Below, in pieces: positions 42,621 to 51,003 of a DNA stretch of 64,000 nucleotides; within the stretch, counting starts at the first letter, position 1; each line of letters begins with the position of its first letter. The stretch is from assembly GCA_001189275.1 (NCBI GenBank), contig CP012158.1, forward strand, positions 1,259,704 through 1,323,703. The letters are read 5' to 3'. Under the pieces are notes generated by a model, which saw only the letters and a list, made by a program, of their open reading frames with translations, had not been told where the DNA came from and did no database searches. The stretch is from Pyrobaculum sp. WP30. GTDB lineage: Archaea > Thermoproteota > Thermoprotei > Thermoproteales > Thermoproteaceae. The position numbers and the translations under genes are program-made.

Positions 42621-43975
42621 ACAATAGGCCGTGGAATGATGGGATTCGCCTTCCCCACAGCTTCCCTCGGCACGATCTCCTTCTTCAACCTCTTCCCTAT
42701 CTCCTTCACGTCCCACCAAACTGCTTTCACCCACCCCGTGGGGGTGGTTTTCCACAGCATGTTAAGGACGGCCGCCGCGTCTCTATCCACGGCGTGGCCG
42801 CGGGGGCAGTGCAAATCATGCCAACCACCGCCGTTTTTCAACAAGGCGAAATGGGTGGGACACACCCGGCTGTTGCGATACGGCGAGACGTAAACTACTA
42901 CAGAGCCGACCTCTCTCGCCTTGTCCTCTATTGTCTTAAGCAACTTCTTAAACGGCGTCTGCTTGACGCGATGCCTCAGTTCTCTTTTCTTCACCTTCTT
43001 CTTCTCGACGCCGATCATCTCTTCCTGCGGGTTTTTGCTAAGCTCCTCCGTTATAATCAAGGCAGGGCTTTTCGTCATTTCGCGGGCGATTTGCCTCACC
43101 CGGCCCTCCTTCCGCCTCCTCTCCCTAAGCCTCCTCGCGAATTTTCTAAACTCCCTCGTGTCTGTGACATTTTGCACTTTTTCTTCGTCGTCTCTCCCCG
43201 CGTATGGATATTTCCGCTTCAGCTCCTCCAGCTTTGCGTTTCTGACGGCCTCGTACCGCTTGGCAAGCCTGCCGAAGTCTGTTCTTATGGAGTAGACGGC
43301 TGGATTAAGGTATTGCCTATTCCACTGTGCAACAGCGTCTACCGTGGCCAAGAGACTCACCTTGGCGACTGCTACCGAGTTTTCGTTTACGTCGAAGGCG
43401 ACAGCCTCCGCCGGAGGCTCCCTCTTAGGCACTACATCAAAGACGAATATCGCAAACCACCTGCCCCTCCGCCGCTTCAGCACCAACGTAGATGCCAGCT
43501 CGACCTCTCTCCTCAGCATCTTCCACCAGTAGAGCCAGAACCTCCTATGCGGCTTTATCCAAATCTCTCTCCTCCCGCCTGGGAGAGACAGCCCCAGCCG
43601 GACGGGGGCTACAGAGCTGATAGCTTTCTTATAGCTCCAGCTGTCTTTAGCGAATCTTATCGAAACCCGCCGAACCTCGGGGCGGGGTTTGTGGACTCGG
43701 CCGTCTCTCTTCAGTTCCAGAAACGACTTGCCGGTCTCGACGCCTTGGTTCATCGCCTGCTGGATCAGTTGGGCGGGTAGGGGGTACTGCTTTCTGAAGC
43801 GGCGGTACAGCTCGTTGTACCTCTCCCTCTCCAGCGTCCTCCTCTCTGCGACGTAGGCGGCTACCTCTTCCACGATCTTCCGATATGGCTCCTCCACGGC
43901 GTATAGCTCAGGCGGCGGGCGCTCAAGCTCTACGGCAACAGCCCTCCTCACACACTCCATGCCCCCACCACCCAT
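42470..43975 (-). CDS. tnpB: TnpB RNA-guided nuclease
   Basis: 501 residues; ATG 43975 or ATG 43960 are possible starts. The RuvC-like triad is complete: Asp in AVAFDVNENSVAVAKV near 193, Glu in ALIITEELSK near 313 and Asp in AVDRDAAAVLNML near 400. The zinc finger is altered from four cysteines to RVCPTHFALL...LHCPRGH (Cys, His, Cys, His). The N-terminal helical part and basic bridge helix (RRLRERRRKEGRVRQIARE) are typical. The stop lies inside the right end. Acidic residues being intact, it may be an active guide-dependent nuclease. Confidence 0.88.
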   Translation of the reverse strand: MGGGGMECVRRAVAVELERPPPELYAVEEPYRKIVEEVAAYVAERRTLERERYNELYRRFRKQYPLPAQLIQQAMNQGVETGKSFLELKRDGRVHKPRPEVRRVSIRFAKDSWSYKKAISSVAPVRLGLSLPGGRREIWIKPHRRFWLYWWKMLRREVELASTLVLKRRRGRWFAIFVFDVVPKREPPAEAVAFDVNENSVAVAKVSLLATVDAVAQWNRQYLNPAVYSIRTDFGRLAKRYEAVRNAKLEELKRKYPYAGRDDEEKVQNVTDTREFRKFARRLRERRRKEGRVRQIAREMTKSPALIITEELSKNPQEEMIGVEKKKVKKRELRHRVKQTPFKKLLKTIEDKAREVGSVVVYVSPYRNSRVCPTHFALLKNGGGWHDLHCPRGHAVDRDAAAVLNMLWKTTPTGWVKAVWWDVKEIGKRLKKEIVPREAVGKANPIIPRPIVHAAWTSLKALMASSQWPAVLARAAPMTPARGADEGRARAPPRPEGTPAL

Positions 43976-44059
43976 AAAAACTTTGACGTACTACATCCCC
44001 GCCCTAAGGGGTGAGGCTTTCAATTATCTGCAAAGATATATAGTAAATACGCATCTCTG

Positions 44060-45184
44060 GTGGTGTCTCGCGAGTATGCGAGGGAGGTGGTTCTCAAAAT
44101 CGCCGATGCGGTGGCTGGGGGGCAGGTGGTGTCTGTGGAGACTGCGCACGTCTCCGGCGTCTCGTACCTCACCATAGGGGACTACGGGGCCGAGTTTTTG
44201 GAATTCCTGGCGTCTACGGGCGCCAAGGTTTCAGTCTTCACCACGTCTAACCCCGCCGCGGTGGATCTCGGCGGTGTGTTGACAGTCAGCGACGAGGTGC
44301 TGAGGGGGCAGGAGAGGATCGCCAGAGCTTTGCGCGCCTTGGGCGTAAGCGTCACGTTATCCTGTGCGCCTTATGACTTCATCCTGACTAGGCCCCGCAC
44401 ATTCCATGCCTGGGCGGAGTCCAACGCCATAACCTACATCAACACGTTTAGGGACGCCTGGTCAGACAAGAACCCAGGCCCCCTCGCGTTGCTGGGCGCA
44501 ATTGCGGGCTTCGTCCCAAGGACCAGCCTCTACACCCTCGAGGGGAGGCGCCCCACCGCGTCTGTGAAGATAGACGTGGGACCCCTAGACTCTTTGGAGG
44601 CTGGCATTGTGGGCGCCCTCATAGGAGAGCGTTTGGGCTCCGGCGTGCCGTATTTAAGAGGGGCGTCGTTTATAGATGAAGAGAGTAGGAGGGAGTTCGC
44701 GGCGGCTCTCTCCACATATTCCTCCATGGTATTCGCCGTGGTGGAGGGGGTCACGCCGAACTGGAGGGAGTACCTAGCCGTAGCGGAGCTCCGCGACAAG
44801 ATCGAAATCTCCAGAGACGACGTGGCTGGTTACTTAAAGGATGTGGGGGAGCCCGACGTTGTCTATTTCGGCTGTCCCTTTGCCGACGTGGATACAGTCT
44901 TGTGGATCCTCGGCGAGGTGAAGAAGAGGGGGCGCGCCAAGAGGCCCATATATGTGTCGACGTCGCCCGGGGTGTACAAGCAGTTAGGGGATCTGGCGAA
45001 AGCCGCGCTTGACCTCAACGTGCATATATTTGCGGGGGCGTGCCTAGTCGTTTCGCCGTTTACCAGAAGGTTCAAGCACATAGCGACCAACTCCCTCAAG
45101 GCCATTTTCTACATCCCGCGACTCCACGGGGTCGAGGTCTTTCCCTGCAGAAGAGAACGGTGCATAGAGCTTGCATATGCTTAA
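44060..45184 (+). CDS. Aconitase X catalytic subunit, probable phosphomevalonate dehydratase large subunit
   Basis: 374 residues, GTG start (a second GTG at 44063). DUF521/aconitase-X features: TFHAWAESNAITYINT near 114, GFVPRTSLYTLEGRRPT near 152, and three cysteines likely to hold the Fe-S cluster (TLSCAPYD, VYFGCPFAD, FAGACLVV). Together with the small subunit it dehydrates (R)-5-phosphomevalonate to trans-anhydromevalonate phosphate. TATA-like GATATATAG at 44034 lies outside the TnpB element, so the insertion left the promoter intact. The 3' end overlaps the small-subunit gene by 8 bases. Confidence 0.87.
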   Translation: MVSREYAREVVLKIADAVAGGQVVSVETAHVSGVSYLTIGDYGAEFLEFLASTGAKVSVFTTSNPAAVDLGGVLTVSDEVLRGQERIARALRALGVSVTLSCAPYDFILTRPRTFHAWAESNAITYINTFRDAWSDKNPGPLALLGAIAGFVPRTSLYTLEGRRPTASVKIDVGPLDSLEAGIVGALIGERLGSGVPYLRGASFIDEESRREFAAALSTYSSMVFAVVEGVTPNWREYLAVAELRDKIEISRDDVAGYLKDVGEPDVVYFGCPFADVDTVLWILGEVKKRGRAKRPIYVSTSPGVYKQLGDLAKAALDLNVHIFAGACLVVSPFTRRFKHIATNSLKAIFYIPRLHGVEVFPCRRERCIELAYA

Positions 45185-45527
45185 AGCGGTCGTAGGCGGC
45201 AAGGGGCGGGTCTCCGCGCCTGTCGTGAAGCTGTCATCTCCGGTCTCCTTCCTAGGCGACTTGGACCCTGAGACGGGGAAGCTCGCGGGGTTCGACGTGG
45301 CTGGGAGGATCGTGGCATTGCCTTTTGTCAAGGGCTCCACCGTAGGCCCCTATGTTTTGTGGAGCGCGGCGAAGAAAGGCAAGGCGCCGCTGGCTATCGT
45401 GGCGGAGAAGCCCGACCTCATGCTTGTAACCGCCTGCGTCCTCGCCGGCGTACCGCTGTTTCAGGGGCGCGTAGACGCTGAGTGTATAAATATAGACCTG
45501 GAAACTGGGGAGTATGGGCGTTGCTGA
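45177..45527 (+). CDS. Aconitase X swivel-domain (DUF126) subunit, phosphomevalonate dehydratase small subunit
   Basis: 116 residues from ATG 45177. Swivel beta-barrel with SSPVSFLGDLDPETGKLAGFDVAGR near 20-45 and the active-site serine loop VKGSTVGPYVLWSAAKKGKAPLAIV near 56. The large subunit is immediately upstream, the arrangement known for archaeal phosphomevalonate dehydratase. Confidence 0.88.
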   Translation: MLKAVVGGKGRVSAPVVKLSSPVSFLGDLDPETGKLAGFDVAGRIVALPFVKGSTVGPYVLWSAAKKGKAPLAIVAEKPDLMLVTACVLAGVPLFQGRVDAECINIDLETGEYGRC

Positions 45528-45807
45528 TAGGGAGCTCCTAGCTAAACTGGCGCTTCTGATGCTGGAGGAGCTGGCTCTTAGGCGCAACGGCAGAGTCAAG
45601 CCGAATTACTGGAAGACGTACAGACTGGCGGGGTTTTGGCTAGGCAGAGAAACCGCGCGCAGGGTGCTGGAGAGGCTTGTTGAGGGGGGTTACGTAAAGA
45701 TCGACGGGGAATACGTCGTTTTGCTGAAGCGTTTTACTCCTCAGAAGTCCCTCCGCGCCGTGTTGAGAGACGCCTACAGTCTCCTCGCCACTGGAGCGCC
45801 TCGATGA
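45514..45807 (+). CDS. Small winged-helix-like protein
   Basis: 97 residues, ATG start overlapping the small subunit by 14 bases. KLALLMLEELALRRNGRVK, GRETARRVLERLVEGGYVKIDGEYVVLL has the shape of a winged helix, with a basic tail. It may be a local regulator of the mevalonate branch or simply a co-transcribed gene. Its 3' end overlaps the convergent AGOG gene by 74 bases. Confidence 0.65.
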   Translation: MGVADRELLAKLALLMLEELALRRNGRVKPNYWKTYRLAGFWLGRETARRVLERLVEGGYVKIDGEYVVLLKRFTPQKSLRAVLRDAYSLLATGAPR

Positions 45808-46528
45808 TTTCGTCAGGTATTCCGTGTATGTTTTCTCCGTAGAGGACAGCCCTCCCGGCAAGCCATAGAACCGTGTCGATGTGAAGCGGCGGCACGCCGC
45901 TCTCCTCAGCCACGCGGCTCCACACCGCCTGTACGTCTCTCTGCCGCCTCATGGCCTCCGCGGGCAGCATGTCGATGAGGCCCGCGCACCAGGTCAGGTG
46001 CGCTACTCTGAAGTCTACGGGTATGGGTATTTCAAAGGGCAACGGCCTGTCTACATTTTTGCTACACATATATGCGTAGTTTAAGATCTTGATGGAGAAG
46101 ACAAGGGTCTTCTGGTGGAGGTACACGTCTAGAAGAGTGGAAAGCCCCCTCAAAGTGTTCAGTAAATTCTCCAGGTCCGGTGAGTACCTACAAACCTTGG
46201 CAACACGCCGCCTCCTCGCCTCAACCCCGATTTTGAGGAAGGGGCTCGTCTCTAGGTAGACCAGGAAGGCTCTACAGACATCTGTAACCCTCCTCTGGGA
46301 GAAGTAGCGGCCGAAATACTGCCAATGCTCCTCTCCCCTACCGGCAAGTCTGTAGCTCACCAACGCGTTTAACATGGCTAACCTCGCCCCCACCTCCTCG
46401 CCGTGTTTCTTAACAACGTCGCATACTGCGACGTACTGGGGGTCTCTCCTCTCAAGTTGCAGTATGGCCCCTATGCCCAGGCGTCTAAAGACCTCAACTA
46501 CTCCTCTTAATCGCCGCTCTGCGGCCAT
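45734..46528 (-). CDS. Archaeal 8-oxoguanine DNA glycosylase/lyase AGOG
   Basis: 264 residues, ATG start. HhH-GPD superfamily, AGOG branch: HQKTLVFSIKILNYAYMC places Lys140 in the catalytic position and PIPVDFRVAHLTWC Asp172, the same numbers as in the characterised Pyrobaculum aerophilum enzyme. It excises 8-oxoguanine and cleaves the strand by beta-elimination. Late GVPPLHIDTVLWLAGRAV matches the family. Its start lies 35 bases inside priL, implying coupled expression with primase. Confidence 0.93.
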   Translation of the reverse strand: MAAERRLRGVVEVFRRLGIGAILQLERRDPQYVAVCDVVKKHGEEVGARLAMLNALVSYRLAGRGEEHWQYFGRYFSQRRVTDVCRAFLVYLETSPFLKIGVEARRRRVAKVCRYSPDLENLLNTLRGLSTLLDVYLHQKTLVFSIKILNYAYMCSKNVDRPLPFEIPIPVDFRVAHLTWCAGLIDMLPAEAMRRQRDVQAVWSRVAEESGVPPLHIDTVLWLAGRAVLYGENIHGIPDEIIEALQWRGDCRRLSTRRGGTSEE

Positions 46529-47543
46529 ACTGGACGGGGTTTTTTACTCCGCATCCTAGGTTTGTTGGGCAGAGCCCCCAGGAGTTTATGGTTTCGCAAC
46601 TAGGCACTGTGTATTGCTTCCTGCCGCCTGTCTGACCCGCGATGTGTTGCACTTGGTAGCGGGTGATCTTTTCGTTGAAGTCGGGGGCTGTGCGGAAGAG
46701 GTCCACGATTTGGTCTACTTCCCACCCGCGCCAGAGCAGGTAAGTTGTTATGGCGAATCTGGCGGTGTGTGGGAGGTTCTCGCCGTTTTTGAGAGCGTCG
46801 AGTACGGCCTTCATACACGGCGGGTCGCCTCCCTTTACTGCTTGTTGAGACATCTGCAACGGACGCTGGGCATACCTCTTAAACACGTCATCGAGCTGGG
46901 ACAGGTCCACCGAAGCCGCGACTCTGCCAACTGCCAGCTCGTTGTCTCTGACTATTTGGAAGATGCGGTCCTCATACGCCTCCTCGAGGAGGCGTTCGAA
47001 GTCGTCGATGGGCACTACCACCCAGCCCTTGACCACAGGCCTGTTTATCATAGCCCAGTAGGGGTCCTGCGGGGCGTATCTCAAGTAGGAGGTCCACCTT
47101 ACAGCGATGGGGGTGTTGTAGACGGCGACCACTATGCCGGAGACCACCTCATGGGCCGGCCTTGCGTCTACGCCGAGGTCTCTTGCTATTTCTATCTTGC
47201 ATCTGGGGTCTTGTATCCCCGGGATCTTTCTTAGGAGCTCTCTGAAGCTTTTGCTCTCTGCGTCCGCGAACCTCCTCAGGACGTACTGGTTTTTTGTGGC
47301 CGCCGCCACGTAGAGGGCCAGCCTAGCCGCCGCCGCGGTCTCTTCAGGCGCGTCTATGCACCGCCGGGGGTTGAAGGGCTCCCTGGCCAGGGACTTCTTA
47401 AGCCTCTCCACGGCTTTCTCCACGGCGGTTTTATCGCTCAACACAACGTCTAGGAGGAGGCCTCTCCTGGAGAGATATACGGCCGACTTGTCAAGAAAGG
47501 GGAAGTAACACGCCAACTCGCTGGAGGCGACGTTACAGCTCAC
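46494..47543 (-). CDS. priL: DNA primase large subunit PriL
   Basis: 349 residues, GTG start. The C-terminal Fe-S domain is marked by GDPPCMKAVLDAL near 234, then VPSCETINSWGLCPTNLGCGVKNPVQYGR near 318-345, giving the four cysteines expected for the [4Fe-4S] cluster. The N-terminal domain contacts PriS. PriS is not in this window. It overlaps the AGOG gene downstream. Confidence 0.93.
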   Translation of the reverse strand: MSCNVASSELACYFPFLDKSAVYLSRRGLLLDVVLSDKTAVEKAVERLKKSLAREPFNPRRCIDAPEETAAAARLALYVAAATKNQYVLRRFADAESKSFRELLRKIPGIQDPRCKIEIARDLGVDARPAHEVVSGIVVAVYNTPIAVRWTSYLRYAPQDPYWAMINRPVVKGWVVVPIDDFERLLEEAYEDRIFQIVRDNELAVGRVAASVDLSQLDDVFKRYAQRPLQMSQQAVKGGDPPCMKAVLDALKNGENLPHTARFAITTYLLWRGWEVDQIVDLFRTAPDFNEKITRYQVQHIAGQTGGRKQYTVPSCETINSWGLCPTNLGCGVKNPVQYGRRAAIKRSS

Positions 47544-47570
47544 AGACTTATAGCTTCTCCTCTTTAAAAA

Positions 47571-48647
47571 CTAGCTGTGTAAACCGAATATGTCTAGGGT
47601 AGGTGTGAGCTCTCCGTACCGCCCACCTGTTGTTTTGGCTATTTGTCTTAAAAACGTGCTCCTCTCGGTGGCCACCACGTGGAGCCTTCTAAACCTCCGG
47701 GCGAGGTTAAGAACTCTCTCGGCGTCTGCAGTCCTCCCGTCGGAGATCACCACGACCTCTCGGCGGATGCCGTGGCTGTGTAGAAGCTCTAAAGCGGAGG
47801 CGAGCTCTGTGCCGCCCATGGCGTATATGTACTTGACGATCTCGGCCATTTCCCTGAGGTAGACGTGCACGGGATGCGGGGTCCACATGAACTCGGCCTC
47901 TGTGTTGAAGAGCACCAAGGAGACGGAGCCTCTGAGATATGCCATCTGGCGGAGGTACCTGACTATGGCGCCTTTTGCGACCTTTAGCTTTGTCCACCTC
48001 CCGACGTATTCCTTCATGCTCCCCGAGACGTCGAGAGCTATGTATACCGGCTTGTCGACTATATGGGTGTATTCGCGTATGTAGATGTCATCATCCGAGA
48101 AAGGCCTGTTTTGCATAGACTTCCTTGTAATTGATATCGCTGTCTTGATAACGTCGAGGTCCGCGGCCGAGGCGTAGGGGTAGTAACGCCTTATAGTCTT
48201 CACGGCTGACTTCACGTGGAGACCTCCCTCGCTCCGCGCCGTTATGCCGCTTCGCGCCTCCTCAAGAGCCTCCTTGGGAAGGTCCAGCCTTCTTACTACC
48301 TCCAGTTTTACACGTGGAGACGCGTCCACGGGCACGTGTCTATTTACTATATGTGCAAGAGTGGGGGCTTTTTCGCTTCCCACCGACCCCACGGCCAGCG
48401 CGGCGACGGGCCCCCCCGTGTTTTGGACGCACGTAATGGCGTCTTCAACTATCTTCTTCGCGGCGTGTGGGTCGGCGCGGAGGGCTCCGGCTAGGTTCTG
48501 CGCCAAGATCTCAATAAGCTTCTCCCTGTTTACCTCACCAAGTTGCGACCTGGCGTATACGTCGGCAACCGCGTAGATGAGGCTACGGATAGACACGCCC
48601 CTTAGGCATTCGTATATAGCGGCGACTAGGCTTATCAGCTCATCCAT
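47571..48647 (-). CDS. von Willebrand factor A domain protein (CoxE/MoxR partner)
   Basis: 358 residues, ATG start. The VWA domain occupies the C-terminal half: the MIDAS motif IALDVSGSMKEYVG near 205, a conserved Thr in YAMGGTELASALELL and Asp in VVVISDGRTADAERV. The N-terminal 170 residues are helical. Such proteins couple to MoxR AAA+ ATPases, whose gene overlaps this one by 8 bases upstream; the pairs act as chaperones inserting metals or remodelling large complexes. Target unknown. Confidence 0.85.
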   Translation of the reverse strand: MDELISLVAAIYECLRGVSIRSLIYAVADVYARSQLGEVNREKLIEILAQNLAGALRADPHAAKKIVEDAITCVQNTGGPVAALAVGSVGSEKAPTLAHIVNRHVPVDASPRVKLEVVRRLDLPKEALEEARSGITARSEGGLHVKSAVKTIRRYYPYASAADLDVIKTAISITRKSMQNRPFSDDDIYIREYTHIVDKPVYIALDVSGSMKEYVGRWTKLKVAKGAIVRYLRQMAYLRGSVSLVLFNTEAEFMWTPHPVHVYLREMAEIVKYIYAMGGTELASALELLHSHGIRREVVVISDGRTADAERVLNLARRFRRLHVVATERSTFLRQIAKTTGGRYGELTPTLDIFGLHS

Positions 48648-49554
48648 GGGCCGCTCGGTTGAGGAGGTCGATCAACGCCTCTTTGGTCTCGGGGCTGTGG
48701 GGAAGGTTCGCCGCCAACGCCTTTTTCAAATCCTTCAGCTCCGGCTCTCTGCGTTGCGTCCAGGCGGAGACCACGGCGTCTGCAAGGGCGTAGCTAAGCG
48801 ACCTTATCGACTGCGGGTACCCCGCCCTCTGTGCCTCGGCGGCGAAGTTCGCCAGTATCTCGGCCAGTTTAGGCGGGATCTCCGCCTCCAACTCCCCCAG
48901 CGCCTCCCTCGCCTTCCACAGCAGTATCGACCTCAGAATTTCTTTATCCGGCATCTTGACCTCGATGAATTTAAGCCTATCCGCAAGCGCCTCCGACAGC
49001 TCATACACGCCTTCGTACTCGCTGGGATTCGCCGTGCCTACGAGGGCGAAGTCTGTCCTTATTCTGTAGCCTCTGATGTAGACGTAGTGCTCCTGTATTG
49101 CCTGTAGCAAAGCGGCTTGTGCGTACGGGTTTAGCCTATTGAGCTCGTCCATCACAAGAACAGTGCCGTGCGCCATGACCAGAGGCCCCGGTATGTAGGA
49201 GAGGGGGTGGTCGAAACCCGCTTGCAACACAACAGCGATGTCTATGTCGCCGGTTAGGTCCACGGCCGTCATGTGGGAGTGACACGCCACCTCCACATAG
49301 GGGGGATCCCCCAGGGCGAGAAGCTCGGCCACGGCCTCGGCCAACGTGGTCTTCCCCAGCCCCACCGCGCCTACAAGCATGACCGGCCTTCCTATCATCA
49401 AGCCGCTGAGAACGTCGAGTACAACATCGTCAAGCCCCCTCAACACTCGGTTTATCCTAGCCCTGATTTCGCTCACCCCCAACTGCCGCACCCTGCCCCT
49501 CACCATCTTAGGCACGTCGAGCGGCTGCCTCTGCAGAACATCCGAAAGCCTCAC
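48640..49554 (-). CDS. MoxR-family AAA+ ATPase
   Basis: 304 residues, GTG start. Walker A VGAVGLGKTTLAEAVAELL near 60, Walker B GTVLVMDELNRLNPYAQAALLQAIQE near 125 with the extra helix insert of the MoxR clade, sensor I LVGTANPSEYEG and sensor II in the YPQSIRSLSYALAD region. Overlap with the VWA gene and the shared strand define a two-gene operon. Confidence 0.9.
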   Translation of the reverse strand: MRLSDVLQRQPLDVPKMVRGRVRQLGVSEIRARINRVLRGLDDVVLDVLSGLMIGRPVMLVGAVGLGKTTLAEAVAELLALGDPPYVEVACHSHMTAVDLTGDIDIAVVLQAGFDHPLSYIPGPLVMAHGTVLVMDELNRLNPYAQAALLQAIQEHYVYIRGYRIRTDFALVGTANPSEYEGVYELSEALADRLKFIEVKMPDKEILRSILLWKAREALGELEAEIPPKLAEILANFAAEAQRAGYPQSIRSLSYALADAVVSAWTQRREPELKDLKKALAANLPHSPETKEALIDLLNRAAHG

Positions 49555-49629
49555 GTCACCTACGGTTCACTGTTTTAAATACCTAAAGAGACGGACACAG
49601 TTAAAAACGAACATGTTGTCCTTTGACGT

Positions 49630-50907
49630 ATGACTATTCGCGTGATTAAGGCAGGCGACATCTACAGGGTAGAGGGGCCCGCCAAAGTTGTGGTGCGGAG
49701 CGGCCAGATCTACGCCACCGGCGTAACGTACACAGAGGGGCAGAGCTTTACCGTGCTCAGGGCAAGGCGGCTGGCCATAAAGGCTGTGGCAGACGCCGAG
49801 GTGGAGTTTGTGCTGGGTCCCGGCGCGCTTTTGGAAAAGGCGGCGCCGGGCGAGGAGATAATAGATGAGTGGGAGCGCCAGATCTCCAGCCTGGACCCCC
49901 GGGGCGTGATTTTGATACTCGGCATGATGGACGTTGGGAAGTCCACCGTGGCCGCCATGTTGGGGAACAAGGCACTGTCGAGGGGGTATAAGGCGGCGAT
50001 CATAGATGCAGATGTGGGGCAGAACGACTTGGGGCCGCCTACGACTGTGTCGCTGGCTAGACTCGCGCGGTATGTGACGCACCTCAGACAGCTTGTGGCC
50101 GAGAAGAGCATATTCCTCCAGTCCACAAGCCTGGAGAAGATATGGCCGCGGGCTGTGGAGAAGATAGTGAAGGCCGTGGAGTACGTGAAGAACAAGTGGC
50201 AGGTAGACACTGTTGTCGTGAACACAGATGGCTGGGTGCTGGATGAAGACGCCGTGGTTTTTAAACGCCAGCTCATAGACAAGATAAAGCCCACGGTCAT
50301 AGTGGCGATTCAGGTGGAGAACGAGCTGACGCCCATCCTCAACGGCTATGGCAACGTCATCGTCCTGCCTCCGCCTCCGTATGCGAGGAGGCGGTCGAGG
50401 GAGGACCGCAGAATACATAGAGAGATGGGCTACGGCAGGTACATATTCCCGCCCATAGAGCTGGCTGTATCTCTTGATAAAATCCCGCTTTGTAACCTGC
50501 CGTTGTTTCAAGGCGTTGAAATAAGCGAAGACATGAGAAGAATGCTTGCGAAGGCCATAGGCATGTCTATAATAAAGGCATATCAGCAGGGGGCCCGGGT
50601 ATATGCCGTAGTAAACAGCGACAGCTGGATGCTCAAAAAAGTCGGAGGCTTCCAGGTGGCGTGCATACCGCTCGATTTTGAAAAAGGTCTACTCGTCGGG
50701 CTGGAAGACAGGGAGGGCTTCTTGGTGGGACTCGGCGTGTTGAAGAAACTATACCTTGATCGGCGGAGGGCCGTGATATATACATCTGCAGAGGTTGAGA
50801 AGAGGATCGGCGACGTGAGTTGCATAAGACTAGGGCTTGTCCGGCTCGACGACAGCTTCAACGAGGTGGAGAAGGTACCCGGCCTACTGCGGGCGGAGCC
50901 CGCTTAA
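49630..50907 (+). CDS. Clp1/Grc3-family polynucleotide 5'-hydroxyl kinase
   Basis: 425 residues, ATG start. An N-terminal beta domain precedes the P-loop LGMMDVGKSTVAAML near 98 and IIDADVGQNDLGPPTTVSL near 130, the substrate and Walker B region of the family. The C-terminal third is a second beta domain. Archaeal Clp1 phosphorylates 5'-OH ends of RNA and DNA, for example after tRNA intron cutting, a fitting partner for this intron-rich genome. Confidence 0.9.
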   Translation: MTIRVIKAGDIYRVEGPAKVVVRSGQIYATGVTYTEGQSFTVLRARRLAIKAVADAEVEFVLGPGALLEKAAPGEEIIDEWERQISSLDPRGVILILGMMDVGKSTVAAMLGNKALSRGYKAAIIDADVGQNDLGPPTTVSLARLARYVTHLRQLVAEKSIFLQSTSLEKIWPRAVEKIVKAVEYVKNKWQVDTVVVNTDGWVLDEDAVVFKRQLIDKIKPTVIVAIQVENELTPILNGYGNVIVLPPPPYARRRSREDRRIHREMGYGRYIFPPIELAVSLDKIPLCNLPLFQGVEISEDMRRMLAKAIGMSIIKAYQQGARVYAVVNSDSWMLKKVGGFQVACIPLDFEKGLLVGLEDREGFLVGLGVLKKLYLDRRRAVIYTSAEVEKRIGDVSCIRLGLVRLDDSFNEVEKVPGLLRAEPA

Positions 50908-50937
50908 AATATTTATAAAGACGGGCAGAGAAACGTA

Positions 50938-51003
50938 CGAATGAGCGTAGCGGGCAGCGTCGGAGCGGTGACGAACTCATCTCGCAGCGACTCCCTCATG
51001 CTA
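50938..51003 (+). ncRNA. Candidate C/D-box-like small RNA
   Basis: A strong TATA element ATATTTATAAAG at 50909-50920 points into a 90-bp gap that has no convincing gene. Its expected start is near 50940, at GAATGAGCG. The following 60 nt contain GGTGACGA, one mismatch from box C', with GA-containing D-like elements (TCGGA, GCGACT) at 12-14 nt spacing. The outer C and D boxes are poor matches, so this is only a candidate; a 30-codon ORF here is an alternative. Confidence 0.3.

Larger units (their letters stand above)
42457..44021 (-). mobile_element. IS200/605-family TnpB-only insertion element
   Basis: About 1.57 kb. The right end, at low coordinates, begins CCTCCTCCTCGCCCTAAAGG directly after a host stop codon; the left end carries CCCCGCCCTAAGGGGTGAGG then CTTTC at about 43997-44021. 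Both contain the CGCCCTAAAGGG-type palindrome. Only tnpB is present; no Y1 transposase (tnpA) is found, so movement would need a tnpA elsewhere. It sits between the decarboxylase and dehydratase genes of the mevalonate branch. A collapsed relative is at 36432 and a solo end at 24069. Confidence 0.83.

Noticed and set aside
42431..43780. A 449-codon open frame on the plus strand opposite tnpB
   Set aside because: It is the antisense shadow of tnpB; the minus strand carries the RuvC triad and zinc finger, while this frame is rich in Pro/His/Arg and matches nothing.
49567..50511. A 314-codon minus-strand frame opposite the Clp1-like kinase
   Set aside because: Shadow of a G+C-biased gene; the plus strand has a complete P-loop kinase, and this frame is His/Leu-rich low complexity.
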